A stretch of DNA of 26,606 bases from H2-BAC3 sp045863035 (GTDB lineage: Bacteria > Bacteroidota > Ignavibacteria > Ignavibacteriales > Ignavibacteriaceae), in NCBI GenBank assembly GCA_045863035.1, contig BTUV01000035.1, positions 1 to 26,606 of the forward strand, given 5' to 3'. The position numbers were made by a program, and so were the translations under genes. The notes under the pieces are model-generated. The model had not been told where the DNA came from, did not search any database, and saw only the letters and a program-made list of their open reading frames with translations. This document shows positions 18,601-26,532 of the stretch, piece by piece (within the stretch, counting starts at the first letter, position 1; the number at the start of each line of letters is the position of its first letter).

Positions 18601-19434
18601 CGCTCATTTATGAGCATACCGCCGGTGTTCTTTCTGAGCGCACTTAATTCAGGAATTAAGCGAGTGCACGAACTCTACCGCCCGACTGACCCCAATCAGG
18701 CGCAGAGTCTTTCCAAGGCATTTGTCGAAGGATTTGAGTCACTGCCGCTGCTTTCCGGTTTGGGCTTTCTTGAAGATGTGGCCAATTATATACCGCGTCC
18801 TAATTGGAGAATTACCTGGGACGGTCTTGAGAAATACAGCATCTTTAGTAGTTTTACCAAACGGGTTTCGCTTGATCATGCGTATCAGTCTGATTATGCA
18901 GAAGGGTGGAAATTAAATCCGGACGGCACACAGGTCACGCAGAGTCAGAAAATTACTCTCGGATTCCAGCCGCTTTTAGGAATGAATGTCACGTTTAATA
19001 CACTATGGGATGGCAATCTCTCCGGCAACGTAAAATATTCAACAAGGTCATCATTTGACCTTGGAGTAACGACCAAGAATATTACAGAAGGATTCTCTCG
19101 CGATATTGGTATATCCCTTAACTATTCAAAATCAGGTTTTGAACTCCCGCTCTTTGGTATTGATCTAAAGAATGATATTGAATTTATATTCTCTTATACA
19201 AATACCAGATCATCAACTATTGTTTTTGATATGGCAAACTTCAAAGAGGAGGGAACTCCGCAAGATGGTACAACCCGTACATCGCTTGAACCGAGAATTA
19301 AGTATGTATTAAGTGCAAGGGTAACAATGTCCATTTTTTACAAGCGCTCAAGCGTATCACCGGAAGGTGCTGCAAGAATTCCGCCTACAACCACCAACGA
19401 AGCAGGTATTGACGTCAGAATCACCATACAATAA
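12610..19434 (+). CDS. sprA: Type IX secretion outer-membrane channel SprA
   Basis: A 2,274-residue protein (from GTG 12610) of the SprA/Sov family, the giant beta-barrel through which T9SS cargo crosses the outer membrane. After an acidic, Asp/Thr/Ser-rich N-terminal stretch, the family core appears (SLRIGGAVDIHGAW near residue 240; NADWNTERTFEYENQLKLKYTG; SIEAGNVSLQT). Near residue 867 is YIDDFEGAKR, a hallmark of SprA. Residues about 1030-1117 contain Asp/Asn-rich loops (DLNRNGNLDQLN) of calcium-binding type. An Asp/Thr/Pro-rich insertion lies at about 1800-1850, and alternating strands continue to the C-terminus. Length is close to the roughly 2,400 of characterised SprA. The start is uncertain: the frame stays open upstream and seems to encode the missing signal peptide (from about 12547), but no ATG, GTG or TTG occurs there. 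Confidence 0.95.
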   Translation: MLSILVMGAHPADSGQVNARLWFGAIFSMQTAGQFGSGFNADLLSESQTSLSLSETPDSDISINFPFAADSLVTPEISEEPVEEEYPDSLLTDSTQTTLPADTVKVDSMALDSTARIAHFRYKRKDSPYISLYTQKPSRFFTESTSQKKRTVTIDSAGRFVEIKEFIGTQQTKLTLRIPIDEYLSMKMKSRERELWDALAYQYELKDNKKDLAGLIKDFTDFEIPLPSVGVLSIFGAPKISLRIGGAVDIHGAWRNETTEGVTASRLGNTRNEPDFKQQVQINVNGTIGDKLQINADWNTERTFEYENQLKLKYTGYEDEIVQSIEAGNVSLQTSPLVGGSEALFGVKANFKMGPLTLTALASQKKGEVKEKALTGGTSSQDFTIRAHEYSRAHYFVDSIYADTSSNFNLFNKYYANPTPQIDSRYQIKDIEVWKSVGQALFDPTERNVIAYINLPPLASGQVYNDLYRDVEEVNGRIVKGRFIKLVQGKDYTINDGAGFVSFKATPNETDILAVSYSIDGDLEGPSDDQFFGEFLSEATSDTSKRLVLKLIKPQNLQPSNTTAWRLLLKNIYPLGVRNIKKEGFELDIKYEIDGQDPVSILGNTRIMNAFGFDLIDQSSNPGADGLFDFLVGKTVMPETGEIIFPVLQPFGRNIPQNLPNADSLRYLDVYDTTQTIAKYNKLKDKFIITGKVSGEASSNYPLGFNVVENSVRVTLDGRELTAGVDYVVDYNIGNLTIRNSAALVPGANLRITYEENDLFQIASKTLFGMRGIVDVSQKTKFGFSALTLSEQTLSDKVRIGEEPLSNSIYGLDFSTEFDLPFITTLLDNVISTRTPSTMSFRGEFAYMSPDPNTKKSTISSDGGKSIAYIDDFEGAKRIIPVGISYTVWRDLSVPKLYSDVENKLVLERMNYKSKAWWFNFLPSNVVVNQIWPDRKVARGDEAVTVLDYVFVPDTPGTYNYNPDFADKRKSWGGMMKLLSTTANNLVDENIEFIEFWMQIRQAPADGKIYIDLGKISEDVIPNNALNSEDINKNDLIDQGEDTGIDGLVTAAEQTTFGSNRPDPSNDDFGLSLSGKYNIYDYFNINGTEGNAALSDIGRFPDTEDLNRNGNLDQLNNYFRFEIPLDTNRTTNPFVVGGGNNDNWYLFRIPLKDFTDKVGDPSFSVVEYIRLFTTDASDMIHFRMTEFNLVGNQWRKVTVANRPEDSVLSLSVVNIEDNPNYTSPDGVQRERDRSRPDQDILRNEQALSLIIKDLPDGEKREAVKTLTRPLDVFNYSEMKLFIHGEENAIPGSISYSPDETQYEAEVYFQFGSDSNSYYEYRQPVRKGWNEITIKFSELTALKQARDSANIVFRRAVSGKPGHYYQVKGNPTLTQVKFLQVGIYNKFDGPTVGALSGEIWVNELRVIGADETPGWAYSGATSIKFADLMTISFNMAQTNPFFHRLAERFGSRVESVNWGLAADIDVLRLIPVNLPGSTLRLNYSRTESVGKPLYLPATDIKVDEAVRLYRERLIVEEGFSPQQADALARQISIDAQSLSTSDSWSLGTIKLKIPGNYWLIRDTWNALTFGFNYNKSFSRNPSTLASKNWIWNANMNYAITLSPDYFFYPAKIPYLGALIDVFKDYRNAKVYFTPQSFSYNITAKRNKNYSATRLAQAGLSNEAISRDFGTTRGMAVGWKLTENGFFNITTTYNYDAAATLAYLEVDQLNQERSESKIWKDIVTGEFFGRDLTYNQTFDIKTSPRLPSLWDISRYFTVTAGYNARYGWQDDIRQLDLGRSINATGTFNTSLSVKLKALTQTWFEDLDVKPEEKKPTQQVQQTRDRTRDFDKPNTELTFTDTTRTDSTVQDSVLGPPKPSTLANALIFLKATSRFIFFDYENINISFSSGNQMSASGIYGTGTGFRNFFGVKENADEGPGRAFMLGLSNNAGRRAANGNLQDNPSQKYTFDIRTSRPLWEGARIEINWKLGWSTNKNTTLRSDSLGNVRVTNITSTGSINRSFMSIPPVFFLSALNSGIKRVHELYRPTDPNQAQSLSKAFVEGFESLPLLSGLGFLEDVANYIPRPNWRITWDGLEKYSIFSSFTKRVSLDHAYQSDYAEGWKLNPDGTQVTQSQKITLGFQPLLGMNVTFNTLWDGNLSGNVKYSTRSSFDLGVTTKNITEGFSRDIGISLNYSKSGFELPLFGIDLKNDIEFIFSYTNTRSSTIVFDMANFKEEGTPQDGTTRTSLEPRIKYVLSARVTMSIFYKRSSVSPEGAARIPPTTTNEAGIDVRITIQ

Positions 19435-19982
19435 TAATTTTGAGCATTGAATTATACAATGTGAATTGGATTAAATCACATTTCTTAATTTAATACCATT
19501 TGGGTTGCAGATTCTATGGGAAGGAAATGGAATACGTCTGACGATATATATTAGGTTGAGTGATTGTATCGTTTTTACCGAAAAATTAAACATGTTTTTG
19601 CTGAGACGATGCATACATCTTCTCTACCGAGGATGTTTATTTGTTTGTGAACGGTTCATTTGCGGCGTCTGAGGGTAGAATAAGGGATACCTCGAATTGT
19701 AAAACGCAGATTCACGATGAGACGACTCAATCGCAAAAATCATTCGTTTATAATAATCTATCCTGGCGATTGCATCTTCTCTACCGAGGATGTTTATTGT
19801 TTGTGATCTGTTCATTAGCGGTGCCTGTGGCCGGCAGACGCGAGACGATAAATTTGTTCTGTAATTTTAACCTGTTTCCCGGTACAACCAGGATTCTGCC
19901 CGCCTGTCTCCCTTTATAACCCCAAAAAATAGGGCTGATCTGCCTATATTTACAACTGATTTTTTTGAAAGTGTCCTGATCA
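19435..19982. other. Repeat-containing intergenic region after sprA
   Basis: 548 bases without a supported gene. Near the left end AATGTGA (19458-19464) pairs with TCACATT (19476-19482) and is followed by a T-rich run, a possible weak sprA terminator. The middle holds a direct repeat and inverted GAGACGA-type elements. The right end is A/T-rich and presumably carries the nadE promoter, but I see no clear match there. Short open frames on both strands are products of the repeats. Confidence 0.65.
19603..19848. repeat. Direct repeat pair with GAGACGA elements
   Basis: A 25-base sequence beginning CATCTTCTCTACCGAGG is identical at 19616-19640 and 19773-19797 (157-base period), with similarity continuing for about 25 bases (GTTTGTGA, then GTTCATT). 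GAGACGA occurs at 19603-19609, 19719-19725 and 19842-19848. In the first copy GAGACGATG and CATCTTCTC form an inverted pair with one mismatch around CATA. Confidence 0.75.
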
Positions 19983-21626
19983 TTGAAAATAGCAGTCTGC
20001 CAGATTAATCCGGTCATCGGAGATATTCAATACAATAAAAAGCTGATATTGGAGGGCTATAGCCGTGCCGCTGCCTCCGGTGCAGATCTGGCTGTATTCC
20101 CTGAGATGGCTCTGCTCGGCTACCCGCCACTCGATCTGGTTGAAAAGCGGGAGTTCAGAGAGGCGGTTTCCTGTGCAATTGAGGCGATAGCCGGCTCAAC
20201 TGGTAAAACGGGGCTCATTTTTGGCGCAATTGCTGAGGAGCATGATACCATCGGCACAAACCTGTTTAATTCTGCGTATCTCTGTTTTGAGGGAAAAGTC
20301 CGGTTCACCCAGCATAAAACGCTTCTGCCCAACTACGATGTTTTTGATGAGATGCGCTATTTTGAGTCTGCCGTGCATAATGATATTTTTGAGTTCAGAG
20401 GGGAGAAGTTAGGTATCTCGATCTGCGAGGATATCTGGAATGATAAAGACTACTGGAAGCAGCGTCTTTACCCGGTTGACCCGGTTGAGCGCCAGATTGC
20501 GCAGGGGGCACAAATTATCATCAACATTAGTGCAAGCCCCTACTCATACGGTAAAAGAGAAGAAAAGCGTGATATGCTTTCAAGCATCAGCCAGAAGTAT
20601 CAGGTGCCGCTGGTGTATGTCTGCAATGCCGGTTGTCAGACAGATTTGATTTTTGACGGATGCAGTTTCTGCTTCGGTAACACAGGTCAGTTGGTAAAAA
20701 TGGGGAAACTCTTTGCGGAAGATTTTTTCATCTTTGATACCCACGATACGCTCCCCAGACAGCCGGTTTTGGTTGAGCGGTCATTTGAGGAGGAAGTTAC
20801 TGATGCACTGGTACTGGGTATCCGTGACTATTGTGGTAAAACCGGCTTTAAGAGCGTACTGCTTGGTTTAAGCGGGGGTATTGATTCAGCAATTGTGGCG
20901 GTTCTGGCTGCCAGGGCAATCGGACCGGAAAATGTTTATACGGTTATGCTCCCCTCGGTTTACAGTTCTAAGGGGAGTATTTCGGATTCCGAGAAACTTA
21001 TTGCCAATACAGGAATCCAATCATTATCAATTTCAATTCAACCGGTGTTTGAAAAGCTGCTGGAGGTTTTAACCCCATATTTTGGCGGGAAGCCGGCGGA
21101 TGTGACGGAGGAAAATCTTCAGTCCCGCACCCGTGGTGTTTATCTGATGGCATTGTCCAATAAACATGGGCATCTGCTGCTCACCACTGGGAATAAATCA
21201 GAAGTGGCAACCGGATATGCCACTCTTTATGGTGATATGTGCGGAGCACTTGCAGTGATCGCGGATGTGTATAAGACCGATATATACGCTCTTGCGGAAT
21301 ATCTTAACCGTGAGGAGGAAATAATTCCGCGCAGTATTATCACCAAGCCACCCTCGGCGGAGCTGAGGTATAATCAGACGGATCAGGATTCACTTCCCCC
21401 CTATGATCTTCTTGACCGGATACTTAAAATGTATCTTGAAGAAAATATGGAGATAAAGGAGATAACTTCCGTGGTAGGTGAACCGGAAACGGTAAAAAGA
21501 ATCCTCCGGCTGGTTGATTTAAATGAGTTTAAAAGAAAACAGGCCGCCCCTGCTTTACGAGTTTCCTATAAAGCATTTGGCTACGGTCGCAGATTTCCAA
21601 TTGTTCAACGATGGAGCAGAGAATGA
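19983..21626 (+). CDS. nadE: Glutamine-dependent NAD(+) synthetase
   Basis: Makes NAD from nicotinic acid adenine dinucleotide using ATP and ammonia taken from glutamine, the last step of NAD synthesis. The 547 residues contain an N-terminal nitrilase-type glutaminase (about 1-255) with the triad Glu41 (FPEMALLGYPP), Lys112 (HKTLLPNYDVFDE) and Cys148 (ISICEDIW). A C-terminal synthetase domain (about 265-547) has the ATP-pyrophosphatase motif SGGIDS at 297-302 and TTGNKSE further on. The start is TTG at 19983: it gives MKIAVCQINPVIGDI, the usual beginning of these enzymes, and no upstream ATG is in frame close by. The ribosome binding site is weak. Its stop overlaps the start of dsbD, so the two are translationally coupled. 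Confidence 0.96.
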   Translation: MKIAVCQINPVIGDIQYNKKLILEGYSRAAASGADLAVFPEMALLGYPPLDLVEKREFREAVSCAIEAIAGSTGKTGLIFGAIAEEHDTIGTNLFNSAYLCFEGKVRFTQHKTLLPNYDVFDEMRYFESAVHNDIFEFRGEKLGISICEDIWNDKDYWKQRLYPVDPVERQIAQGAQIIINISASPYSYGKREEKRDMLSSISQKYQVPLVYVCNAGCQTDLIFDGCSFCFGNTGQLVKMGKLFAEDFFIFDTHDTLPRQPVLVERSFEEEVTDALVLGIRDYCGKTGFKSVLLGLSGGIDSAIVAVLAARAIGPENVYTVMLPSVYSSKGSISDSEKLIANTGIQSLSISIQPVFEKLLEVLTPYFGGKPADVTEENLQSRTRGVYLMALSNKHGHLLLTTGNKSEVATGYATLYGDMCGALAVIADVYKTDIYALAEYLNREEEIIPRSIITKPPSAELRYNQTDQDSLPPYDLLDRILKMYLEENMEIKEITSVVGEPETVKRILRLVDLNEFKRKQAAPALRVSYKAFGYGRRFPIVQRWSRE

Positions 21627-23407
21627 ATTTTCGCTTTATTACATCATTCTTTTTATTACTTACGCTTCTTTTGCCTCGTGAGGCACAGGCACAGTTCGGC
21701 GGTAAAAAGGATCTTGTTAAAATAAAATCATATATATCATTTGACAAGGTGCACTCCGGCAGCGAGGTAAAGCTTGCAGTTGAGGTTGCCATTGACAGCA
21801 CCTGGCATATCAACTCAAATGCTCCGAAGGATGAATTCCTCATCCCTTCTGAACTGAGCATTACCGGTGACAAACCGATTAATGTAAACAAGGTGGTCTT
21901 CCCCCAGCCGGAAGAACTGGAGTTCAGTTTTTCTGATGTGCCGGTTTCGGTATTTGAAGGAACGGTATATATCGGCGCGCTTATACAGATTCCTGGTGAT
22001 ATACCGGAAGGGGAACTGAGACTCACCATACGGCTTGATTACCAGGCGTGTGACAATGCAACCTGTCTTGCCCCCAACTTCATAACAGATACGCTTGTGG
22101 TGACCGTGGCTCCCAAGACCGAGCTGATTAATGAAGTGAATCAGCAGATCTTTAAAAATATTGATATGAGCTACACTCCTCCGGTTGAGGATGTAAAAAA
22201 AAAAGATGATGACGGACTGACCGGGCTTCTTGAAAGCTCCGGTCTGCTCCTTAGTTTACTAATAGTATTCCTTGGCGGACTTGCATTAAATCTTACTCCC
22301 TGCGTCTATCCGCTTATTCCTATAACGGTCGGATATTTCGGCGGGCAGAGTGAGGGGAACACTAAAAAACTTGCGATGCTGGGTGCGCTTTTTGTGCTTG
22401 GCATGGCGCTGATGTATTCTGTTGTGGGGGTTGTTACTGCACTTACCGGTGCAGTGTTCGGTGCTCTCCTGCAGAGTCCGTATGTGATTGTCGCGATCGT
22501 GCTTGTGCTTGTTGCGCTTTCACTTAGTATGTTCGGCGTGTATGAGTTTCAGCTTCCATCCGGTTTAGTTAATATGGCGGGCGGAGCGAGGGGAGGGCTA
22601 TATGGCGCGTTTTTTATGGGTCTGACTATGGGAATTGTTGCAGCCCCCTGCATCGGGCCATTTGTCTTAGGATTGGTTACTGTGGTCGCCGCAAAGTCTG
22701 ACCCCCTCTATGGCTTCCTGATGTTCTTTGTGCTGGCGCTGGGTCTGGGTCTTCCTTATTTCGTCCTGGCGATATTTTCCGGAAAGATTAAAGCGCTCCC
22801 CAGAGCAGGTATGTGGATGGAGTCAGTAAAGCATATTTTTGGATTTATTCTTCTTGGAATGGCTGTTTACTTCCTCCTGCCGGTGCTTCCATCTCCTTTT
22901 AAGGAATATACACTTCCGGTATTTATGGTACTTGCCGCCTTATATCTGCTTTTCTTTGAAAAGGTATCAGATAAACTGAAAGGGTTTAAGGTATTTAAGA
23001 ATTCATTCGCCATGCTTATTCTGGCGGTCGCCGTATGGTTTTTGATTCCGAGTGACGAACAATCAATCGCATGGAATAAGTTTGACGAGAAAGAGTTTTC
23101 ACAGGCACTTGAAGGGGGAGATAAAGTAATTATAGATTTTTATGCTGACTGGTGCATTCCGTGTAAGGAGTTAGACAAACTTACTTTTTCTGACCCGTCA
23201 GTTATAGCAAAATCAGAAGAGTTTAAAACTTATAAGGCAGATTTGACCAAATCAATGTCACCTGCGGTTGAAAAACTACGTGAAGAGTTTTCAATTATCG
23301 GGGTGCCAACGGTACTGATAATTGATTCATCTGGCAAAGAAGTTAAGAGAATTACCGGATTTGTGAATGCTGAGGAGTTCCTCGCAATGCTAAATTCAGT
23401 AAATTAA
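21623..23407 (+). CDS. dsbD: Thiol:disulfide interchange protein DsbD
   Basis: Carries electrons from cytoplasmic thioredoxin across the inner membrane to periplasmic thiol proteins, including those for cytochrome c assembly. The 594-residue chain has a signal peptide (1-24, ending AQA). A periplasmic alpha domain follows with Cys143 and Cys148 (ACDNATC). An eight-helix membrane domain carries Cys227 (NLTPCVYPLIP) and Cys343 (AAPCIGPF). The C-terminal thioredoxin-like domain has the CxxC Cys511-Cys514 (DWCIPCK) and the cis-proline segment GVPT. All three redox cysteine pairs are therefore present, as in full-length DsbD. I start at ATG 21623: it overlaps the nadE stop as ATGA and follows GGAG at 21613-21616. 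ATG 21611, four residues earlier, would put charged residues before the signal peptide. Confidence 0.95.
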   Translation: MNFRFITSFFLLLTLLLPREAQAQFGGKKDLVKIKSYISFDKVHSGSEVKLAVEVAIDSTWHINSNAPKDEFLIPSELSITGDKPINVNKVVFPQPEELEFSFSDVPVSVFEGTVYIGALIQIPGDIPEGELRLTIRLDYQACDNATCLAPNFITDTLVVTVAPKTELINEVNQQIFKNIDMSYTPPVEDVKKKDDDGLTGLLESSGLLLSLLIVFLGGLALNLTPCVYPLIPITVGYFGGQSEGNTKKLAMLGALFVLGMALMYSVVGVVTALTGAVFGALLQSPYVIVAIVLVLVALSLSMFGVYEFQLPSGLVNMAGGARGGLYGAFFMGLTMGIVAAPCIGPFVLGLVTVVAAKSDPLYGFLMFFVLALGLGLPYFVLAIFSGKIKALPRAGMWMESVKHIFGFILLGMAVYFLLPVLPSPFKEYTLPVFMVLAALYLLFFEKVSDKLKGFKVFKNSFAMLILAVAVWFLIPSDEQSIAWNKFDEKEFSQALEGGDKVIIDFYADWCIPCKELDKLTFSDPSVIAKSEEFKTYKADLTKSMSPAVEKLREEFSIIGVPTVLIIDSSGKEVKRITGFVNAEEFLAMLNSVN

Positions 23408-23596
23408 CAGGAATAAGAATAGTAAGTTTTCTTTCCAATTCTAAGAAATTCCGATAAGCGAATTTTGTGCCGAACCTCATTTAATGCGATTAGATAGGGT
23501 TTTCTTGGTATAAAACGGGAAAAAGTTTGGAAAGGTATTTGCTATAAATAAAAAAAACTATTCTTAATTGAAAAATAATCGGAAGATGTTCTAAAA
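23408..23596. other. Intergenic region upstream of korA
   Basis: 189 bases, A/T-rich, between dsbD and korA, with no gene. No exact TAnnTTTG promoter is seen; the closest is GAATTTTG at 23460-23467 without a -33 box. The korA transcript must start here or read through from dsbD. Confidence 0.4.
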
Positions 23597-25429
23597 ATGG
23601 AAAAAGAAGTCCAAGTTCTTGAAGATGTGACGGTCCGCTTTGCAGGAGACTCCGGAGACGGAATGCAATTGACCGGATCGCAGTTTACCAACACAACCGC
23701 ACTTGCGGGGAATGATCTGAGCACGCTGCCGGACTACCCGGCCGAAATCCGTGCCCCTGCCGGAACGCTCTATGGCGTGAGCGGTTTTCAGCTTCATTTC
23801 AGTAGTTCTGACATCCAGACACCAGGCGACAGTCCTGATGTTTTAGTTGCCATGAACCCGGCCGCGCTGAAAGTAAATCTGCATGATCTCAAGAAAAATG
23901 CAACCATCATCGCAAATGAAAATGCATTTGATTCAAAAAATCTTAAACTCGCTGAATACGAAACTAATCCTCTTGAAGATAAATCTCTTGAAGGTTATAA
24001 TGTTATTCCCGTACCTCTGACCAAATTAACACACGCTGCGCTCGATGGTTTAACTCTGTCTATGAAAGAAAAAGACAGATGTAAAAACTTTTTTGCGCTC
24101 GGTCTTATGTTCTGGCTTTATTCAAAACCGCTTGAACCAACAATAGAATGGATTGAGGAGAAGTTTAAGAAAAATGAAACAGTAAGGGAAGCCAACAAAC
24201 GTGCGCTGAAAGCAGGGTACGGATATGGTGATACGACAGAAATTTTTACAACCCGTTATGAAGTTGAACCGGCAAAATTAGCGCCGGGCATGTACCGTAA
24301 CCTTTCAGGTAATGAAGCTGTTGCTCTTGGTCTGGTTGCAGCATCTCATCAGGCAGGCATCCCGCTTTTCCTCGGTTCATACCCCATCACACCGGCATCT
24401 GATATTCTGCATGAATTAAGCAGATACAAAAATTTTGGTGTTAAAACCGTTCAGGCGGAAGATGAAATTGCAGGTATCTGCGTTGCGATAGGTGCATCCT
24501 TCTCCGGCTCTTTGGCTGCAACAACAACATCAGGTCCGGGACTCGCGCTTAAAATGGAAGCAGTTGGTCTGAGTGTAATGACTGAGCTTCCGCTGGTTAT
24601 AGTGGATGTGCAGAGAGGCGGTCCGAGTACAGGACTTCCAACAAAGACTGAACAGGCAGACCTTTTCCAGGCGATGTATGGCCGAAACGGTGAGTCACCG
24701 GTTTGCGTACTTGCTGCATCTACACCGGGCGACTGTTTTCACATGGCAGTTGAAGCTAGCCGCATAGCTCTTAAATATATGACACCGGTCATCCTGCTAA
24801 CGGATGGGTATCTTGCGAACGGTTCAGAACCATGGAAAATTCCCGCGATTGAAGAACTTCCTGAAATGAAAGTTACCTTCAGAACGGAGAAAGAAGGATA
24901 TTTCCCCTACTTGCGTGACGAAAATTATGCACGTCCGTGGGCAATACCAGGGACTCCGGGTCTGGAGCACAGAATAGGCGGTCTTGAAAAAGCAAATATC
25001 ACCGGACACGTAAGCTATGATACAAAGAATCATGATTTAATGGTACGCACCCGCGCAAAGAAAGTTAAGCATATTGAAAATGATATACCCGATCTTGAAG
25101 TGCGCGGCGACCAGTCAGACGAGCTTCTCGTCCTCGGCTGGGGCGGTACATACGGCGCCATAACTGAAACGGTAACGAGGTTGCTTGCAAAAGGTTACAA
25201 ACTCAGTCAGGCACATCTGAAATACCTGAACCCGATGCCGAAAAACACCGGTGAGGTATTAAAGAGATTTAAACATGTGCTTGTGCCTGAAATTAATCTT
25301 GGTCAGCTTGCGTATATATTAAGAGCTGAATATCTCTATCCGGTAGAAAGTCTGACAAAAGTGGAAGGGCTTCCTTTCAAATCGTCAGAAATTGAAGAAA
25401 AAATTATCAGTATATTAGGAGGTAAATAA
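23597..25429 (+). CDS. korA: 2-oxoglutarate:ferredoxin oxidoreductase, fused gamma-alpha subunit
   Basis: The larger subunit of a two-subunit 2-oxoacid:ferredoxin oxidoreductase. With KorB it interconverts 2-oxoglutarate plus CoA and succinyl-CoA plus CO2, using ferredoxin. The 610 residues start with a gamma domain (about 10-190; VRFAGDSGDGMQLTG, LPDYPAEIRAPAGTLYG). The alpha domain (about 235-610) follows, with YPITPAS at 262-268, TSGPG at 311-315 and QRGGPSTGLPTKTEQADL from 339. The gamma-alpha fusion and the motif YPITPAS are typical of KorA; pyruvate or another 2-oxoacid as substrate cannot be excluded. The stop TAA shares its last A with the korB start (TAATG), so the subunits are made in balanced amounts. 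No ferredoxin gene is nearby. Confidence 0.94.
   Translation: MEKEVQVLEDVTVRFAGDSGDGMQLTGSQFTNTTALAGNDLSTLPDYPAEIRAPAGTLYGVSGFQLHFSSSDIQTPGDSPDVLVAMNPAALKVNLHDLKKNATIIANENAFDSKNLKLAEYETNPLEDKSLEGYNVIPVPLTKLTHAALDGLTLSMKEKDRCKNFFALGLMFWLYSKPLEPTIEWIEEKFKKNETVREANKRALKAGYGYGDTTEIFTTRYEVEPAKLAPGMYRNLSGNEAVALGLVAASHQAGIPLFLGSYPITPASDILHELSRYKNFGVKTVQAEDEIAGICVAIGASFSGSLAATTTSGPGLALKMEAVGLSVMTELPLVIVDVQRGGPSTGLPTKTEQADLFQAMYGRNGESPVCVLAASTPGDCFHMAVEASRIALKYMTPVILLTDGYLANGSEPWKIPAIEELPEMKVTFRTEKEGYFPYLRDENYARPWAIPGTPGLEHRIGGLEKANITGHVSYDTKNHDLMVRTRAKKVKHIENDIPDLEVRGDQSDELLVLGWGGTYGAITETVTRLLAKGYKLSQAHLKYLNPMPKNTGEVLKRFKHVLVPEINLGQLAYILRAEYLYPVESLTKVEGLPFKSSEIEEKIISILGGK
25417..25422 (+). promoter_or_regulatory. 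Strong ribosome binding site of korB
   Basis: A full AGGAGG lies inside the last codons of korA, six bases before the korB ATG at 25429. It fixes the korB start and supports coupled translation. Confidence 0.85.
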
Positions 25430-26466
25430 TGGCTGCTGTAGAAGTAAAAACTGAAGGCCCTAAATTAACCGTCAAAGATTTTCAGACACCGCATGATATA
25501 CGCTGGTGCCCTGGCTGCGGTGATTATTCAATTCTTGCACAGATGCAGAGAGTATCTCCTGATCTGAATGTAGCAAAAGAAAACTTTGTATGGGTTTCCG
25601 GTATCGGATGCTCAAGCCGTTTTCCTTATTATATGGATACATACGGATTTCACGGCATTCATGGACGCGCTCCTGCTATCGCAACAGGCGTAAAAGTTGC
25701 CCGCCCTGATCTTTCTGTCTGGGTTGCGACCGGTGACGGTGACCTGCTTTCCATAGGAGGTAATCACTTTATCCATGCGTGCAGAAGAAATGTTGATCTG
25801 AAGATTCTCCTTTTCAACAACCGTATATACGGTCTGACAAAGGGGCAGTTCAGCCCTACTTCAGAAAAAGGAAAGAAAACCAAGAGCACTCCGTACGGAG
25901 CAATTGACCATCCGTTTAATCCGGTTTCTGTGGCACTCGGTGTAGATACCACCTTTATTGCGCGTACAATGGACAGAGACGCAAAGCACATGCAGTTGAT
26001 GATGAACAGAGCGGCTGCGCATAAAGGCACAGCACTTATTGAAGTATATCAAAACTGTAACATCTTTAATGACGGTGCTTATGAACACCTGACTGAAAAA
26101 GATCAGAAACCAGATACCACTGTTTTTCTTGAACATGGCAAACCACTGCTATTCGGCAAGAACAAGGAAAAAGGAATCCGCCTGAACGGATTTACTCCTG
26201 AGGTTGTTGATTTGAGCAGCGGCAAGTATTCAGCAGATGACTGCTGGGTGCATGATGAGTTCGACAAGAGTCCGGTTAGGGCAACCATTCTTTCTCACTT
26301 CACTGAGATGGAAAATTTTCCTGTACCGTTTGGTATCTTCCGTCAGACAACAAAAAACACCTATGACGGAGATGTTCAGCAGCAGATTGATGATGTCACC
26401 AATGCTCAGGGCAAAGGCGATCTGATGAAACTCTTTACCAGTGCAAATACCTGGGAAGTGAAGTAA
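25429..26466 (+). CDS. korB: 2-oxoglutarate:ferredoxin oxidoreductase, beta subunit
   Basis: The thiamine diphosphate and iron-sulfur subunit that partners KorA. In 345 residues it has the cluster cysteines Cys27 and Cys30 (WCPGCGD), Cys61 (GIGCSSR) and Cys210 (YQNCNIFNDGAY), four ligands for one [4Fe-4S] cluster. The diphosphate-binding motif is GDGD at 102-105, followed by FNNRIYGLTKGQ at 129-140. HGIHGRAPAIATGVK is also typical. The start is fixed by the AGGAGG at 25417 and by the one-base overlap with korA. A hydrophilic C-terminal tail (about 310-345) follows the catalytic domain. A strong terminator stands 15 bases after the stop. Confidence 0.95.
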   Translation: MAAVEVKTEGPKLTVKDFQTPHDIRWCPGCGDYSILAQMQRVSPDLNVAKENFVWVSGIGCSSRFPYYMDTYGFHGIHGRAPAIATGVKVARPDLSVWVATGDGDLLSIGGNHFIHACRRNVDLKILLFNNRIYGLTKGQFSPTSEKGKKTKSTPYGAIDHPFNPVSVALGVDTTFIARTMDRDAKHMQLMMNRAAAHKGTALIEVYQNCNIFNDGAYEHLTEKDQKPDTTVFLEHGKPLLFGKNKEKGIRLNGFTPEVVDLSSGKYSADDCWVHDEFDKSPVRATILSHFTEMENFPVPFGIFRQTTKNTYDGDVQQQIDDVTNAQGKGDLMKLFTSANTWEVK

Positions 26467-26481
26467 TACTTTACTGACAGA

Positions 26482-26527
26482 AAAATTTCCCCGCTGCTTC
26501 AGTTGCATGATACGGCGGGGATTTTTT
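26482..26527 (+). terminator. Intrinsic terminator of korAB
   Basis: CCCCGC at 26489-26494 pairs with GCGGGG at 26515-26520 around a 20-base loop, flanked by an A-rich run on the left and ATTTTTT on the right. It lies directly after korB. Confidence 0.8.
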
Positions 26528-26532
26528 ATTTT

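Noticed and set aside
19624..19815. 63-codon minus-strand open frame with repeated MNRSQT phrase
   Set aside because: Both ends are the two copies of a direct DNA repeat; the middle is unlike any protein I know, and there is no ribosome binding site.
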